From Methanoculleus sp. UBA430 (GTDB taxonomy: Archaea; Halobacteriota; Methanomicrobia; Methanomicrobiales; Methanoculleaceae), in NCBI RefSeq assembly GCF_002506585.1, contig NZ_DAXW01000002.1, positions 31,678 through 95,677 of the forward strand: a stretch of DNA of 64,000 bases, read 5' to 3'. Shown in pieces: positions 54,104 through 64,000 of this stretch; positions within the stretch are counted from its first letter, which is position 1, and the number at the start of each line of letters is the position of its first letter. The notes below the pieces were generated by a model. That model saw only the letters and a program-made list of their open reading frames with translations, ran no database searches and was not told the DNA's origin. A program made the position numbers and the translations under genes.

Positions 54104-54802
54104 ATGTCCATACCTACGGCGCAGGCGGCATCGAAACAAAACGCAGGCTACCACGCAGCCGGGCTGGTCGAAGACGGGATGGTCGTCGGTCTCGGCACCG
54201 GGTCGACCGTCTTCTTTGCGATGGAGCGACTGGGGGAGCGGATAGCAAAAGACGGCCTTTCCATCGCCGGCGTCCCGACGTCCTACCAGGCGGCCATCCG
54301 GGCACGCCAGTACGGCATCCCGCTCACAAGCCTCGACGAGCATCCCGGGCTCGATATCGCCATCGACGGGGCCGACCAGGTCGATCCGGACCTCCACCTG
54401 ATCAAAGGGCGCGGAGCGGCCCTCCTCCGGGAGAAGTGCGTCTGCGACGCGGCAGACAGGGTGATCATCGTCGTCGATCCGACGAAGACGGTCGATATCC
54501 TGAATGCGCCCGTCCCGGTCGAGGTGCTCCCGTTCGCCTCCGCGGGAGTCTTTCGGCGCCTCGCCGCACTCGGTGCCGCTCCGGTCCTCCGGGACGGTGT
54601 GAAGAAGGATGGCCCGGTCGTCACCGACAACGGGAACTTCATCCTCGACTGCGACTTCGGGGCTCTTGCAGACCCCCGGAGCCTGGAAGCGGATATAGCC
54701 GCCATCCCGGGTGCGCTTGAGTGCGGCTTATTTACCGCATACGGAGAAAAAATAACAGTTATTGTCGGTGAGGAGAAGGACTGCCGCGTCGTATCACTGT
54801 AA
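54104..54802 (+). CDS. rpiA: Ribose-5-phosphate isomerase A
   Basis: This 232-residue enzyme interconverts ribose 5-phosphate and ribulose 5-phosphate. It has VVGLGTGSTVFFAMERL, TSYQAAIRARQYGIPL, DIAIDGADQVDPDLHLIKG and GRGAALLREKCV. The ATG at 54104 follows GAGCGTGAAGAGT. In methanogens RpiA supplies ribose via the RuMP route. The 3' end overlaps the HTH gene on the other strand by 9 bp. Confidence 0.96.
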   Translation: MSIPTAQAASKQNAGYHAAGLVEDGMVVGLGTGSTVFFAMERLGERIAKDGLSIAGVPTSYQAAIRARQYGIPLTSLDEHPGLDIAIDGADQVDPDLHLIKGRGAALLREKCVCDAADRVIIVVDPTKTVDILNAPVPVEVLPFASAGVFRRLAALGAAPVLRDGVKKDGPVVTDNGNFILDCDFGALADPRSLEADIAAIPGALECGLFTAYGEKITVIVGEEKDCRVVSL

Positions 54803-55174
54803 TGATATGCATTCCCGCATCTTCTGGATAAGGTCTAACTGGTGCCGGGCTTCTCGTTTCTTCTCTTTCTCGATGGTATCCATGATCTCCGTTATCGGGC
54901 GGGAAAGCGTGTAGATCTTCACCGGCCGTCCTTTGCTCTCCGACTTGCTCTCGCGGGTGTCGATCCAGTCGCACTCTTTGAGGTAGCGCATGGCGATGCT
55001 GACTTCGGGCTGGCGGAGATCGGTGCCCCGCTCGATGTCGCGGGACGTCGCCTCTTCAATATTCGCAAGATATACGAGCACTTTGGAGACGTTTCGCTTG
55101 ATGCCGATGCCGATTAAGAGCTCGGCGAGTTCTTCGTCACGTGGCGTAAAATATCGTACCTTGTCTGACCTCAT
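54794..55174 (-). CDS. Winged-helix transcriptional regulator
   Basis: This 126-residue protein has a wHTH: KVLVYLANIEEATSRDIERG, then DLRQPEVSIAMRYLKECDWI and GRPVKIYTLSRP, followed by a C-terminal helix (EKEKKREARHQLDLIQKM) that may dimerise. It resembles TrmB/ArsR-type archaeal regulators; no ligand domain is visible. TTTTAAAT (55203-55210) is a good TATA box about 27 bp upstream of the likely start site. Confidence 0.85.
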   Translation of the reverse strand: MRSDKVRYFTPRDEELAELLIGIGIKRNVSKVLVYLANIEEATSRDIERGTDLRQPEVSIAMRYLKECDWIDTRESKSESKGRPVKIYTLSRPITEIMDTIEKEKKREARHQLDLIQKMRECISLQ

Positions 55175-55581
55175 CCGTTCACCATTCAGTTAGTATTTAG
55201 TGTTTTAAATCTGACTATAAAAATATTATTATTTCAATGGGAGATTTTTCGATTGTGTGGGTTTTAAGAGAGGCATTGGTGTATCGAGCGGATACCGTCA
55301 ATCTGTTCTCTACCGGATCGCGCTTGCACCGGCGGAAGGGGTGCTCCCCGGGAAGCAGGGCAGGCCCGGGAGATCGCGCCCGGGGATAACCGGCAGGAGA
55401 AAACGGGGGCACTTCATTCCGCTTCTGTCTCTCCTGATGCTGGTCCGGAGCGCGTCCCGCCCCTCCCGCGTCGGAGGGGACCGACGGCCCTTACGGCCCT
55501 TACGGCTGAAGACCGACGGCCCTTACGGCTGAAGACCGACGGCCCTTACGGCCCTTACGGTCCAAAAAGCAGAACATGGGT
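55175..55581. other. Intergenic region with short GC-rich direct repeats
   Basis: No supported gene. The left end is the regulator promoter. At the right, GACCGACGGCCCTTACGG occurs three times (55479, 55511, 55534), with extra CCCTTACGG units between, just 3' of tbp. Confidence 0.5.
55479..55560 (+). repeat. Short tandem repeats, CCCTTACGG-rich
   Basis: Three copies of GACCGACGGCCCTTACGG start at 55479, 55511 and 55534 (spacings 32 and 23 bp), separated by CCCTTACGG and CTGAA units. The array lies immediately downstream of tbp. Its uneven unit length suggests slippage expansion. Confidence 0.75.
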
Positions 55582-56151
55582 TCAGATGAGCCCGAGGTTG
55601 GAGAGTTCGGAGAGGATCCGCTGCACCGCCCGCCTGGCATCTTCGGGCACTTTGCCGCCGGTGATGATCAGTTTGCCGGACCCAAAGAGGAGGACGACCA
55701 CCTTTGGATCGTCGAGTCGGTATACGAGCCCGGGGAACTGCTCGGGCTCGTACTCGATCTTGTCCAGGTTGAACCCCACGGCGATCTTGTTTAAGTTGAT
55801 CGGCGTCCCGAGGTCTGCGGACGTGACGATGTTCTGGATCTTGTAGGTCAGGTCTTCAGGTGCCGGGATATCGATACCGAGTGCCCGCAGCTGGTCGCCC
55901 AGGATCTGCAGACCGCGTGAGAGGCTGTCGATGCTCTTTGCGCCGGTCAGGACGACCTTTCCGGAACCAAAGACGAGCGCGGCAATTTTCGGGTCCTGCA
56001 TCCGGAGAACGACGCCAGGGAATCGTTTTTTATTGTATTCCGCATCCTTCAGCTGGGAGGCAAGAGAGGGGAGATCAAGAGAATCCGTCACTTTCGCCGA
56101 AGCAACGATATTTTCTATCTTGAGGGACTCCTCTGGTTTACGCTCATTCAT
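55582..56151 (-). CDS. tbp: TATA-box-binding protein
   Basis: This 189-residue basal transcription factor has the two-fold repeat saddle: KIENIVASAKVTDSLDLPSL with FPGVVLRMQDPKIAALVFGS, repeated as KIQNIVTSADLGTPINLNKI with FPGLVYRLDDPKVVVLLFGS. It binds TATA boxes with TFB. It lies 41 bp after the acsA gene end on the same strand, but has its own strong TATA box. Confidence 0.98.
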   Translation of the reverse strand: MNERKPEESLKIENIVASAKVTDSLDLPSLASQLKDAEYNKKRFPGVVLRMQDPKIAALVFGSGKVVLTGAKSIDSLSRGLQILGDQLRALGIDIPAPEDLTYKIQNIVTSADLGTPINLNKIAVGFNLDKIEYEPEQFPGLVYRLDDPKVVVLLFGSGKLIITGGKVPEDARRAVQRILSELSNLGLI

Positions 56152-56190
56152 ATTTATAACATATTTAAAAGAGTATATAAAGAGTTGGTT
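56152..56190 (-). promoter_or_regulatory. tbp promoter
   Basis: On the minus strand TTTATATA (56174-56181) lies about 26 bp before the ATG at 56151, predicting a leaderless or nearly leaderless mRNA. TTTTAAATAT (56161-56170) is a second AT-rich element. Confidence 0.5.
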
Positions 56191-56192
56191 GT

Positions 56193-58091
<1,899 letters not shown>

Positions 58092-58140
58092 CCGACTACT
58101 CCTATTATACATTATTAATAATGAATATTATATATCAACA
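58092..58140 (-). promoter_or_regulatory. acsA promoter with a 14-bp palindrome
   Basis: CATTATTAATAATG (58110-58123) is a perfect palindrome between a TATA-like ATATATAATAT (58126-58136, minus strand) and the SD GGAG (58099-58103). It would overlap the transcription start region, a typical place for a repressor site. Confidence 0.5.
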
Positions 58141-58619
58141 TTCTGGTTGGAGAGGCGGATCGAGCGAAAAAGGGTGCCTCTCAGGGACGGATGCCGGGAC
58201 TTCATCGGGAGAGGCGGAGGTTTGGGGTATGCGTAGATATTACGGGCAGTGTGGCGGATTTATACCCGGAGAGTGGTGGATTCGTACCCGGAGAGAGCGT
58301 GGAGGTGGGGGTGAGCTGTCCCGGAGAACGCGCGCGGGGGGAGGGCAGGGTTCCTGCCGTGCGTCACGGGTTGCGGCGGGGCGGAGAGATGTGCGGAAGG
58401 TCCGGTGCGGCACCGCCCCCCTGCAACCAAGCTGCCCGTCTTGTCGAAGACCCGCTCAGCCTATCCTGCCTGTTTTTTGTACGTGCCCGGGCGGCACCAG
58501 AACCGTGATATGGTAGTGTGATGAGAGTATTGGCATACCCTTTTTCGGTAAAAGAGAGCTTTCCTCCAGGGGCGGTGACCCGGGTGGAAGGAGCCATCCT
58601 TCCGGGGATAAGAAGAAGA
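58141..58619. other. Non-coding region and probable CRISPR leader
   Basis: No supported gene in 479 bp. A short motif TACCCGGAGAG recurs (58264-58290). The last ~100 bp before the first repeat are taken as the leader side of the CRISPR array by analogy with E. coli orientation. Confidence 0.35.
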
Positions 58620-58831
58620 GAGTTCCCCATGCATGTGGGGATGAACCGGACGCCTGGTCCGATGACGAGGACGCGGCGGTGAGTTCCCCATGCATGTGGG
58701 GATGAACCGCGGGTTGCGCGGACGATCCATATTGAGGCTTCGAGTTCCCCATGCATGTGGGGATGAACCGGCCCCTCAGGCCCCGGACCACCCCGACGTC
58801 GCGAGTTCCCCATGCATGTGGGGATGAACCG
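58620..58831 (+). CRISPR. Small CRISPR array, type I-E-like repeats
   Basis: Four identical 29-bp repeats begin at 58620, 58681, 58742 and 58803. They start GAGTTCCCC and end GGGGATGAACCG, with a TGCATG-containing centre giving the CCCC/GGGG stem. Three spacers are 32 bp each. Repeat length, sequence ends and spacer length match type I-E (E. coli repeat GAGTTCCCC...GGGGATAAACCG). A degenerate repeat-like sequence, GCATACGTGGGGCATGAGC (about 58870-58888), may be the worn 3' end. No cas genes are in the window. Confidence 0.93.
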
Positions 58832-59314
58832 GGCCTGCGGGGTTCGCCGCGGGAGTTCTATGTCCTCAAGCATACGTGGGGCATGAGCATGAGTGGCTGG
58901 CTGCCGACCTCGCGATCATCACCGAGAGCACGGCGGAACGTCTCAGGACCTACTTTATTATAAACAGGTGGCCGCGGCGGGAGCCCGGGCTCCCGTTGCC
59001 GCCAGAACACCCGACGCCCATGAAACTCCTGGTGCTCCGTGCTCTTAGCGAGACCTGGCACGGGATACCCGGTCTGTACTGGTGACCGGTGACGGCCCCG
59101 TACGCATAATGGCTGAAACGACGTAGAATGTCACGGAACGTTGCGGATACCGGATGCACTTGTGAACAGGGGCATACCCCTTTGAGGAAAAAGGACGGCA
59201 TCGAGAGGAGAGTCAAATCGTCTACGACCGGGAGGATACCGAAGCGGTATGCACCACTCCGGCCAGAAGGAAGAATAAGCCCCGGAGGGGCAACAGGATG
59301 CAGTTCCAGCCTGA
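58832..59314. other. Region after the CRISPR array, no supported gene
   Basis: It contains the probable last spacer and degenerate repeat (58832-58890). A short plus-strand frame follows (58876-59085, ending MKLLVLRALSETWHGIPGLY) that I do not recognise and treat as doubtful. The remainder (59090-59314) shows no clear feature. Confidence 0.35.
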
Positions 59315-59629
59315 TCAATCATACTCGCGCCACGTCTTCCCGCAGGCGGTGCAGCGGAAGAACCTGACCTCGCTTTCATCTGCCGCCCGCAGCTGGCGCA
59401 GCCACCAGTACGCCGTCGTGCATTCACACTCCGGGCACTTGATGCTCGCCGTCGGGAGCGTTGCCACCTTATCTTCTTCGTCGACGATGGTGATCTCTTT
59501 CTCGATGCGCTTGTCCGTCTTCTTCAACCGATCATTGACCTCGATCTCCCGGATATATCCGCACTTTTTGCATTTCAGCTGACCACCGGACGATATCATC
59601 AGGCCTTTGCACTGGGGACAAAACATCAT
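59315..59629 (-). CDS. Transcription factor S (TFIIS-like cleavage factor)
   Basis: This 104-residue protein has an N-terminal zinc ribbon (MMFCPQCKGLM, CKKCGY) like RNA polymerase subunit M, a lysine-rich linker, and a C-terminal TFIIS ribbon CPECECTTAYWWLRQLRAAD then ESEVRFFRCTACGKTW. The acidic D-E pair that stimulates RNA cleavage is present in RAADES. It rescues arrested RNA polymerase. Start MM at 59629 or 59626; the upstream frame is non-homologous. It is divergent from the archaeosortase gene. Confidence 0.95.
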   Translation of the reverse strand: MMFCPQCKGLMISSGGQLKCKKCGYIREIEVNDRLKKTDKRIEKEITIVDEEDKVATLPTASIKCPECECTTAYWWLRQLRAADESEVRFFRCTACGKTWREYD

Positions 59630-59804
59630 TATAATGAATGGGATACCGATCAAAATTAACTTGTGGGGATAACAGGGCGGAGCGGGAAGTCGCCGCCCGG
59701 GAGCGTGGGGGTTCACGCCGGGCGGCCAGGACTGCGCAGCCGGAGATGCTCGACCGGATCGGGCGTACAAATGATTTAATGTCGGGTACATCGAACGATA
59801 ATGG

Positions 59805-60629
59805 ATGAAGGATTACCTGGTGCTGATCTCCTGCATCTGCTTTCTGGCCTTCCTGATCCCGGGCCGGTTCCGGAAGTACTTCGCCGTCGCCGGGTGGGCA
59901 AGCATCGTCGGATACCTCTTTCTCGAGCTCCCCTACTACTTCTCCATAAATAACTTTATGTACCCGACGATAGCCCTTCTTGCAGTTCCGTTTCTCTTTA
60001 TCACCGTGAAAAACCTGCTCCATGACGACCCCCGGGTGATACAGCTCTCGACGATAGCGGCCGTAGCGTTCCTGGTATACGCCCCCTTCGGCTACATACC
60101 GGCGCTCGGGGACTGGCTGATCGCAACGGTCGTGGGAGAGACGTCCGTAGCGCTGGCGGCGGTCGGGTATCCCGTGAACATCGAGGCATGGAACCTGATG
60201 GAGCGCAACGGGTTCCGGACCGAGATCATCCTCGCCTGTACCGGCATCCAGAGCATCGCGATCATGCTCGGGGTTGCCTGGGGTGTGCGGTCGACGACGA
60301 GGCAGAAGATCGCCGGTTTTCTCCTGGTCTTCCCGACGATCTACATCCTGAATATCGTGAGAAACGTCTTTGTGATCACGGCTTACGCCGAGCAGTGGTT
60401 CCCGTACCTCCCGGAGATTGCCGGCAACGGCGAGTTCGGGTACGAGAGTTTCTTCTGGGCGCACAACGTCATGGCCGAACTCGGGGCACTGGTCTTTCTC
60501 GTGATCCTCGCCTACGCCCTCTTCAGGATCCTCCCCGAACTCGGCACCCTCGCCGACAGCCTCTACCGGCTTTATCGCAGCGAGGTGGAGCAGATCGTCC
60601 GGCCAAACTCCCGGAGATCCGAACCCTAG
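59805..60629 (+). CDS. artA: Archaeosortase A
   Basis: This 274-residue integral membrane transpeptidase-like enzyme has about eight hydrophobic segments and the exosortase triad: Cys in LACTGIQS, Arg in NIVRNVFVI and His in FFWAHNVMAE. Archaeosortase A processes surface proteins with C-terminal PGF-CTERM signals and attaches them to lipid. No PGF-CTERM target is in this window. It stands alone, divergent from TFS. Confidence 0.9.
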   Translation: MKDYLVLISCICFLAFLIPGRFRKYFAVAGWASIVGYLFLELPYYFSINNFMYPTIALLAVPFLFITVKNLLHDDPRVIQLSTIAAVAFLVYAPFGYIPALGDWLIATVVGETSVALAAVGYPVNIEAWNLMERNGFRTEIILACTGIQSIAIMLGVAWGVRSTTRQKIAGFLLVFPTIYILNIVRNVFVITAYAEQWFPYLPEIAGNGEFGYESFFWAHNVMAELGALVFLVILAYALFRILPELGTLADSLYRLYRSEVEQIVRPNSRRSEP

Positions 60630-60861
60630 TCCCGGGACGAACCGCGCGAGAATTCCGGCCGGGCTCTCGCCCTCACCGGAAGACATTGTTCCCGTTGCAG
60701 ACCGGGATCAGCGAGTCGGCCATCAGAGGGCAATCCCAGGGCTGAACCGCACCCCACAGACCACCCCGACGGCGGCGGCGCGGGTCTCGTTGCTTGCCGG
60801 CGGATCTTCTACCCCCGCCAGACTGAAGAAAGAAGAGATCAGAAGACTCCCGGCCTTCCCG

Positions 60862-61494
60862 TCAGGAGTACTCCCGGTAAAGGTAGAAGATCCGCTGGAC
60901 CGCAGAGAGATTCGTGCAGACCGCGATGAGGAGAACCGCGACCCAGATGTACCCGGTCACGCCGCCGAGCACCAGCACAAGGATCGTCTCGGGCCTCCCG
61001 AAGAAGCCGACCCCCTCGAGGGGATCCTCGATCTTCCCGGCGATCCTCTCGCTGTAGCCGATCTCCGCATATGTGACCGGTTTGATGAAGGTGTTGATCA
61101 GGGACCCGAAGAGCGCCAGCCCCACGATGCCGAAATCGGTGCCCGCCGGGACATCTACGAGGTGGCTGACGATAGGGATGCCGGAGAACCCGACGCCGAG
61201 GATGACCGCCGCATCGACGTATTTATCGGCAACCCAATCGAAGACTGCCCCGAATTTGCTCTCCGTATGATTTTTCCGGGCGACGCTGCCGTCCACCAGA
61301 TCAAGGACTGCCGAGACGATCAGCAGCAGAGCGCCTGCGAGAAAGTAGCGCTGGGTGAAGGCGAGTGCGCATGAAAGGCCAAAGAGCACGGCGAGCATCG
61401 AGACCTGGTTCGGCGTAACGCCCAGGTGTGCAAAAAACGACGCGATTGGCTCCGTATATTTGATGAATTTCGGCCGCAGCGAGGTTATATTCAT
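60862..61494 (-). CDS. CDP-alcohol phosphatidyltransferase family enzyme
   Basis: This 210-residue membrane enzyme has the catalytic motif D-x2-DG-x2-AR-x8-G-x3-D-x3-D in VLDLVDGSVARKNHTESKFG and AVFDWVADKYVD, plus about six hydrophobic segments. In archaea such enzymes join CDP-archaeol to inositol phosphate, glycerol phosphate or serine. The N-terminus MNITSLRPKFIKYTEPIASF is typical of archaetidylinositol phosphate synthase-like members, but the headgroup is not certain. Confidence 0.87.
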   Translation of the reverse strand: MNITSLRPKFIKYTEPIASFFAHLGVTPNQVSMLAVLFGLSCALAFTQRYFLAGALLLIVSAVLDLVDGSVARKNHTESKFGAVFDWVADKYVDAAVILGVGFSGIPIVSHLVDVPAGTDFGIVGLALFGSLINTFIKPVTYAEIGYSERIAGKIEDPLEGVGFFGRPETILVLVLGGVTGYIWVAVLLIAVCTNLSAVQRIFYLYREYS

Positions 61495-61715
61495 CGCATA
61501 TTTTATCAGCCCGTAAAGAGTTTAACCTTTGCGTGGGCAAAGGGGACCGGCATGAAACCGGTCAGGCCTCTCCCCGGACCGGGACCGGGCATTGACCGCT
61601 ATCGGTATATCCGCCCGGCTGACACAGCAATGCATCCAGAACCGGGCGAATCACATACGTTTTGGAATCACCAGATTCATAACCGCTCCCACCAGATAGA
61701 TCACAAGGAAATTCA

Positions 61716-62396
61716 ATGCCAGATAACGACAGGCCGCATGTCCTCATGATGTCGGAGATCACCGTCGACGGGAAACTCACCCTGAAGCGTGGAGCCTCGA
61801 GTAAGATCCTCATGAAGTATATGGCCCCCGAGACCGAGATCCTCCTTCACCAGACCCGGGCGGTATGCGACGCCATCATGGTCGGAGCAAACACGATCAG
61901 AATCGACAACTCATTCCTGACGGTCCGGCTGGTCGAGGGGAAAAGCCCGCTCCGCGTCATCCCGACCAGCCAGGCGGATATCCCGCCGGATGCAAACGTC
62001 CTCGGGCCAGATGCCAGAACGGTCGTCGCCGCCAGCGAGGCTGCACCAGCGGAACGGGTAGCCCGGCTCCGAGCAGCCGGCGTCGACGTCGTTATCGCGG
62101 GAGCAGACGAGGTCGACCTGCCGGAACTGATGCGGGTCCTGGCGAGAGACTACGGCGTCCGCCGGATGATGATCGAGGGGGGGCCGACACTGAACTGGTC
62201 CATGTTAAACCACCGCCTCGTGGACGAGATCCGCCTGATCCACCTGCCGTTCATCGTCGGCGGTGCCGACACCCCGTCGCTCGTCGGCGGCATGCATATC
62301 GAGACCGAAGAAGAGATGTTCCGGCTCTCCTTGAAACGCCACTACATGTGCGGGAGCAACCTGGTCACGGAGTGGGATGTGCTCTACGGGGCCTAG
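61716..62396 (+). CDS. 2,5-diamino-6-ribosylamino-pyrimidinone 5'-phosphate reductase (RibD C-terminal type)
   Basis: This 226-residue NADPH-dependent reductase begins PHVLMMSEITVDGKLTLKRG and has VCDAIMVGANTIRIDNS, SPLRVIPTSQ, RRMMIEGGPTLNWSMLN and FIVGGADTPSLVGG, the DHFR-like RibD C-terminal fold. In archaea (ArfC/MJ0671-type) it acts in riboflavin and F420 biosynthesis. It lies 221 bp from the CDP-alcohol transferase gene and is convergent with truD. Confidence 0.92.
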   Translation: MPDNDRPHVLMMSEITVDGKLTLKRGASSKILMKYMAPETEILLHQTRAVCDAIMVGANTIRIDNSFLTVRLVEGKSPLRVIPTSQADIPPDANVLGPDARTVVAASEAAPAERVARLRAAGVDVVIAGADEVDLPELMRVLARDYGVRRMMIEGGPTLNWSMLNHRLVDEIRLIHLPFIVGGADTPSLVGGMHIETEEEMFRLSLKRHYMCGSNLVTEWDVLYGA

Positions 62397-62409
62397 GGGC
62401 CCCGCACTC

Positions 62410-63681
62410 TTATATCATCATGTAGGGATCCGCCTTCATGTACTCCCGGCAGACCGTCGTCGCGTAATGGCCGGGGGGAAGCGTGAACCGGAGCCGGACA
62501 CTCGTGTCCGATATCTCCGCCTGCACGTCGGCAGAGAGGCTGATCGGCCGGAGAACCCCGGCGAACTTCGTCGCCACGAACCGGGAGGCGCGCTCAAAGT
62601 CTCCGGCGTTGACCCCCGACTTCTGCATCAGGTCCTGCATGATCTCATCCATCGGCCCGTGCGAAGTCACCGGTTCTGCGCCGGATATGAAGAGGGCGAT
62701 CCGGCACCGGCCGCGGCGGATCTGCAGCAGGGCCGCCTGCCGGTTCCGCGCGGAGACGATATCTTCGCGGCCGTTCGAGAAGAGCAACCGGTCGCCGGCC
62801 TCCGGCTCGGTCAGCGTGAGGCCGGCCTCGATGCGGGAGGAGAGCGCGCAGTTGAAGAGATACGACTGGAACGCGCTCACGAGGAGCGAGAGGAGTTTCG
62901 GGGGAAGGACCCGGAGCGCACCGGCGTAGTCGCCGGGGTTCGCGACGAGGTGGTTTACCATCGACCGCTCGTAGGTCATCTGGACGGGGAGGTCGGCGAG
63001 TGCCGCTCGTGGATCCCGGGTCTCGGCGAACCGGGTCCGGGCCTGTCGCACCGCCTCAGACTCGCGGGGGTAGGCCCGGCCGACGTAGGTGGCCACGGCG
63101 CCTTCGTAGTCGCCCTTGAGGATCCTCTCGCCGACGAGGTGAGTGACCGGCCGAACGACACCGAACCGCTGCAGCCCGTAGTAGTTCGGCACCCCGCGAG
63201 CCGCGACCGCTGTCACCGCCTCCACCCGCTCGGCGAGGTCTTCTGGGATGCAGTCCCGGATCGTGATATCGAACCGGTTCCCCGCGAGGCACCCGAGGAT
63301 GAGCGAGTGCTGCGACCGCCCGACGACCTCGAGCGTGATATCCTTGAGGTGAACCTGCCCGACCGCTTCGGGCGTAACATCGTAGATCGATATGAACTGA
63401 GTGGTCACCGCGTTCTTGTCCTTGGTCCCCGCCCAGGCGATCCGCCGGTGGCTGATGCCGAGCCGTTTTGCAATCTCCTTGACCGCCCGCTGGAGTTCCC
63501 AGTTCGTCTTGGTGAGCCGGCAGATGAGATAGGGGCCGTTCGGATCGCTGATCGGGAGCGGCAACTCTTCGACGATGAAGTCCTCGGGGCTTGAGCGGAG
63601 CCGCCCGCCGATACCGGGGGTAACGGACGCGTAGTAGCGCATCCCCAGTTCCTCTTCGAGAGGATAGGGCGAGGGCATCAT
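62410..63681 (-). CDS. truD: tRNA pseudouridine(13) synthase TruD
   Basis: This 423-residue enzyme has ARGVPNYYGLQRFGVVRPVT (the family's NYYGxQRFG), the catalytic Asp in WAGTKDKNAVTTQFISIYDV, and the C-terminal LPPGHYATTVCREYMK. It converts U13 of tRNA to pseudouridine. Its ATG overlaps the pth2 stop by 4 bp, so the two tRNA-related genes are coupled. Confidence 0.95.
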   Translation of the reverse strand: MMPSPYPLEEELGMRYYASVTPGIGGRLRSSPEDFIVEELPLPISDPNGPYLICRLTKTNWELQRAVKEIAKRLGISHRRIAWAGTKDKNAVTTQFISIYDVTPEAVGQVHLKDITLEVVGRSQHSLILGCLAGNRFDITIRDCIPEDLAERVEAVTAVAARGVPNYYGLQRFGVVRPVTHLVGERILKGDYEGAVATYVGRAYPRESEAVRQARTRFAETRDPRAALADLPVQMTYERSMVNHLVANPGDYAGALRVLPPKLLSLLVSAFQSYLFNCALSSRIEAGLTLTEPEAGDRLLFSNGREDIVSARNRQAALLQIRRGRCRIALFISGAEPVTSHGPMDEIMQDLMQKSGVNAGDFERASRFVATKFAGVLRPISLSADVQAEISDTSVRLRFTLPPGHYATTVCREYMKADPYMMI

Positions 63682-64000
63682 AGCAGGGAGAGGTCGCCGG
63701 TGATCCGGTCGAGGTCTTCGGCACGCGCGGGCCCGAGACCGAGCGCCGTCACGGTCCCCGGCGGGATCTCGGTCATCCCGGCGTCCTGGATGATCGATGC
63801 GGGAATGCCCGCCCGCTCTGCGATCGTCTTGAGTTCAAAGAGCTGCCGCTCAGCCGTCACCTTCAGCACCACCTTCTTCTGCCCCTCGTCAAGCCAGGCC
63901 TTCTTCGCGATTTTATCGGCCTTCTCGTAGGCTCCGATGGCGGCGTGGGCGATCTGCGCACACTTCTTGCCGCAGCTCATCTTGATGTCGGCGCGCACGA
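63678..64000 (-). CDS. pth2: Peptidyl-tRNA hydrolase 2, 5' end beyond the window
   Basis: The visible 107 codons match archaeal/eukaryotic Pth2: VRADIKMSCGKKCAQIAHAA, WLDEGQKKVVLKV and AGMTEIPPGTVTALGLGP. It releases tRNA from stalled peptidyl-tRNA. The first visible residues (VRAD) are usually preceded by about eight more, so the start codon lies beyond 64000; the GTG at 63998 is not the true start. Confidence 0.95.
   Translation of the reverse strand, partial: VRADIKMSCGKKCAQIAHAAIGAYEKADKIAKKAWLDEGQKKVVLKVTAERQLFELKTIAERAGIPASIIQDAGMTEIPPGTVTALGLGPARAEDLDRITGDLSLL

Noticed and set aside
58876..59085. 70-codon ORF after the CRISPR array as a cas gene remnant
   Set aside because: No Cas motif recognised and its start overlaps the degenerate repeat; insufficient support.
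59131..59427. Minus-strand ORF overlapping the end of TFS in another frame
   Set aside because: It reads the TFS zinc-ribbon region in a shifted frame and has no homology of its own.

Overview
The window is a gene-dense, high-GC stretch of an archaeal chromosome. It is most likely from a hydrogenotrophic and formate-using methanogen of the Methanomicrobiales, with a Methanoculleus-like gene complement; this placement is inferred from gene content, not from a search. Archaeal markers are TATA-binding protein, transcription factor S, MBF1, two proteasome-activating nucleotidases, archaellins, an archaeosortase, 3-dehydroquinate synthase II and Pth2. Methanogen markers are two F420-type formate dehydrogenase gene pairs and two methanofuran biosynthesis genes (mfnD, mfnF). 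I saw no rRNA or tRNA genes.

Left part (1-16.6 kb). A decayed VapBC-type pair is followed by an eight-gene minus-strand operon for the aromatic branch (about 8.44 kb down to 0.61 kb). It holds two tandem class I aldolase-like genes, DHQ synthase II, tyrA, pheA, aroA, a fused shikimate kinase-shikimate dehydrogenase, and aroC. Most junctions are 4-bp start/stop overlaps. DHQ dehydratase and chorismate mutase are not in the operon. MBF1 and PAN are divergent. A PreA/DHODH-like ferredoxin-domain flavoprotein, a TnpB element, an acetyltransferase, a TPR fragment, a hypothetical gene and a second PAN follow.

Middle part (16.6-43.5 kb). This holds the phosphomevalonate dehydratase small subunit, a membrane J-domain protein, a tandem rubredoxin, a 1064-residue TPR protein coupled to an FKBP lipoprotein, a CNNM/CorC-type membrane protein, a peroxiredoxin, a sodium-dependent NSS transporter, an N-formylglutamate amidohydrolase, RecQ, PspC, a uvrA-uvrC-uvrB operon, a PRC-barrel protein, a frameshifted small membrane gene and its neighbour, an ABC exporter, a YdjM-like membrane protein, two overlapping archaellins and several secreted or membrane proteins of unknown function.

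Right part (43.5-64 kb). Two fdhAB pairs lie in tandem and share a nearly identical internal tract. After them come a truncated zinc-finger ORF, mfnD-mfnF, surE, rpiA, an HTH regulator, tbp, acetyl-CoA synthetase, a four-repeat CRISPR array with type I-E-like repeats and no cas genes, TFS, archaeosortase, a CDP-alcohol phosphatidyltransferase, the riboflavin/F420 pathway reductase, truD and the edge-truncated pth2.

No wholly new multi-gene system is evident. The best leads are the bacterial-type AroK-AroE fusion, two PANs with different C-terminal tails, the orphan I-E-like CRISPR, the fdhA conversion-like tract, several perfect palindromes at promoters, a UvrC that ends before its HhH domain, and a coupled TPR-FKBP gene pair.
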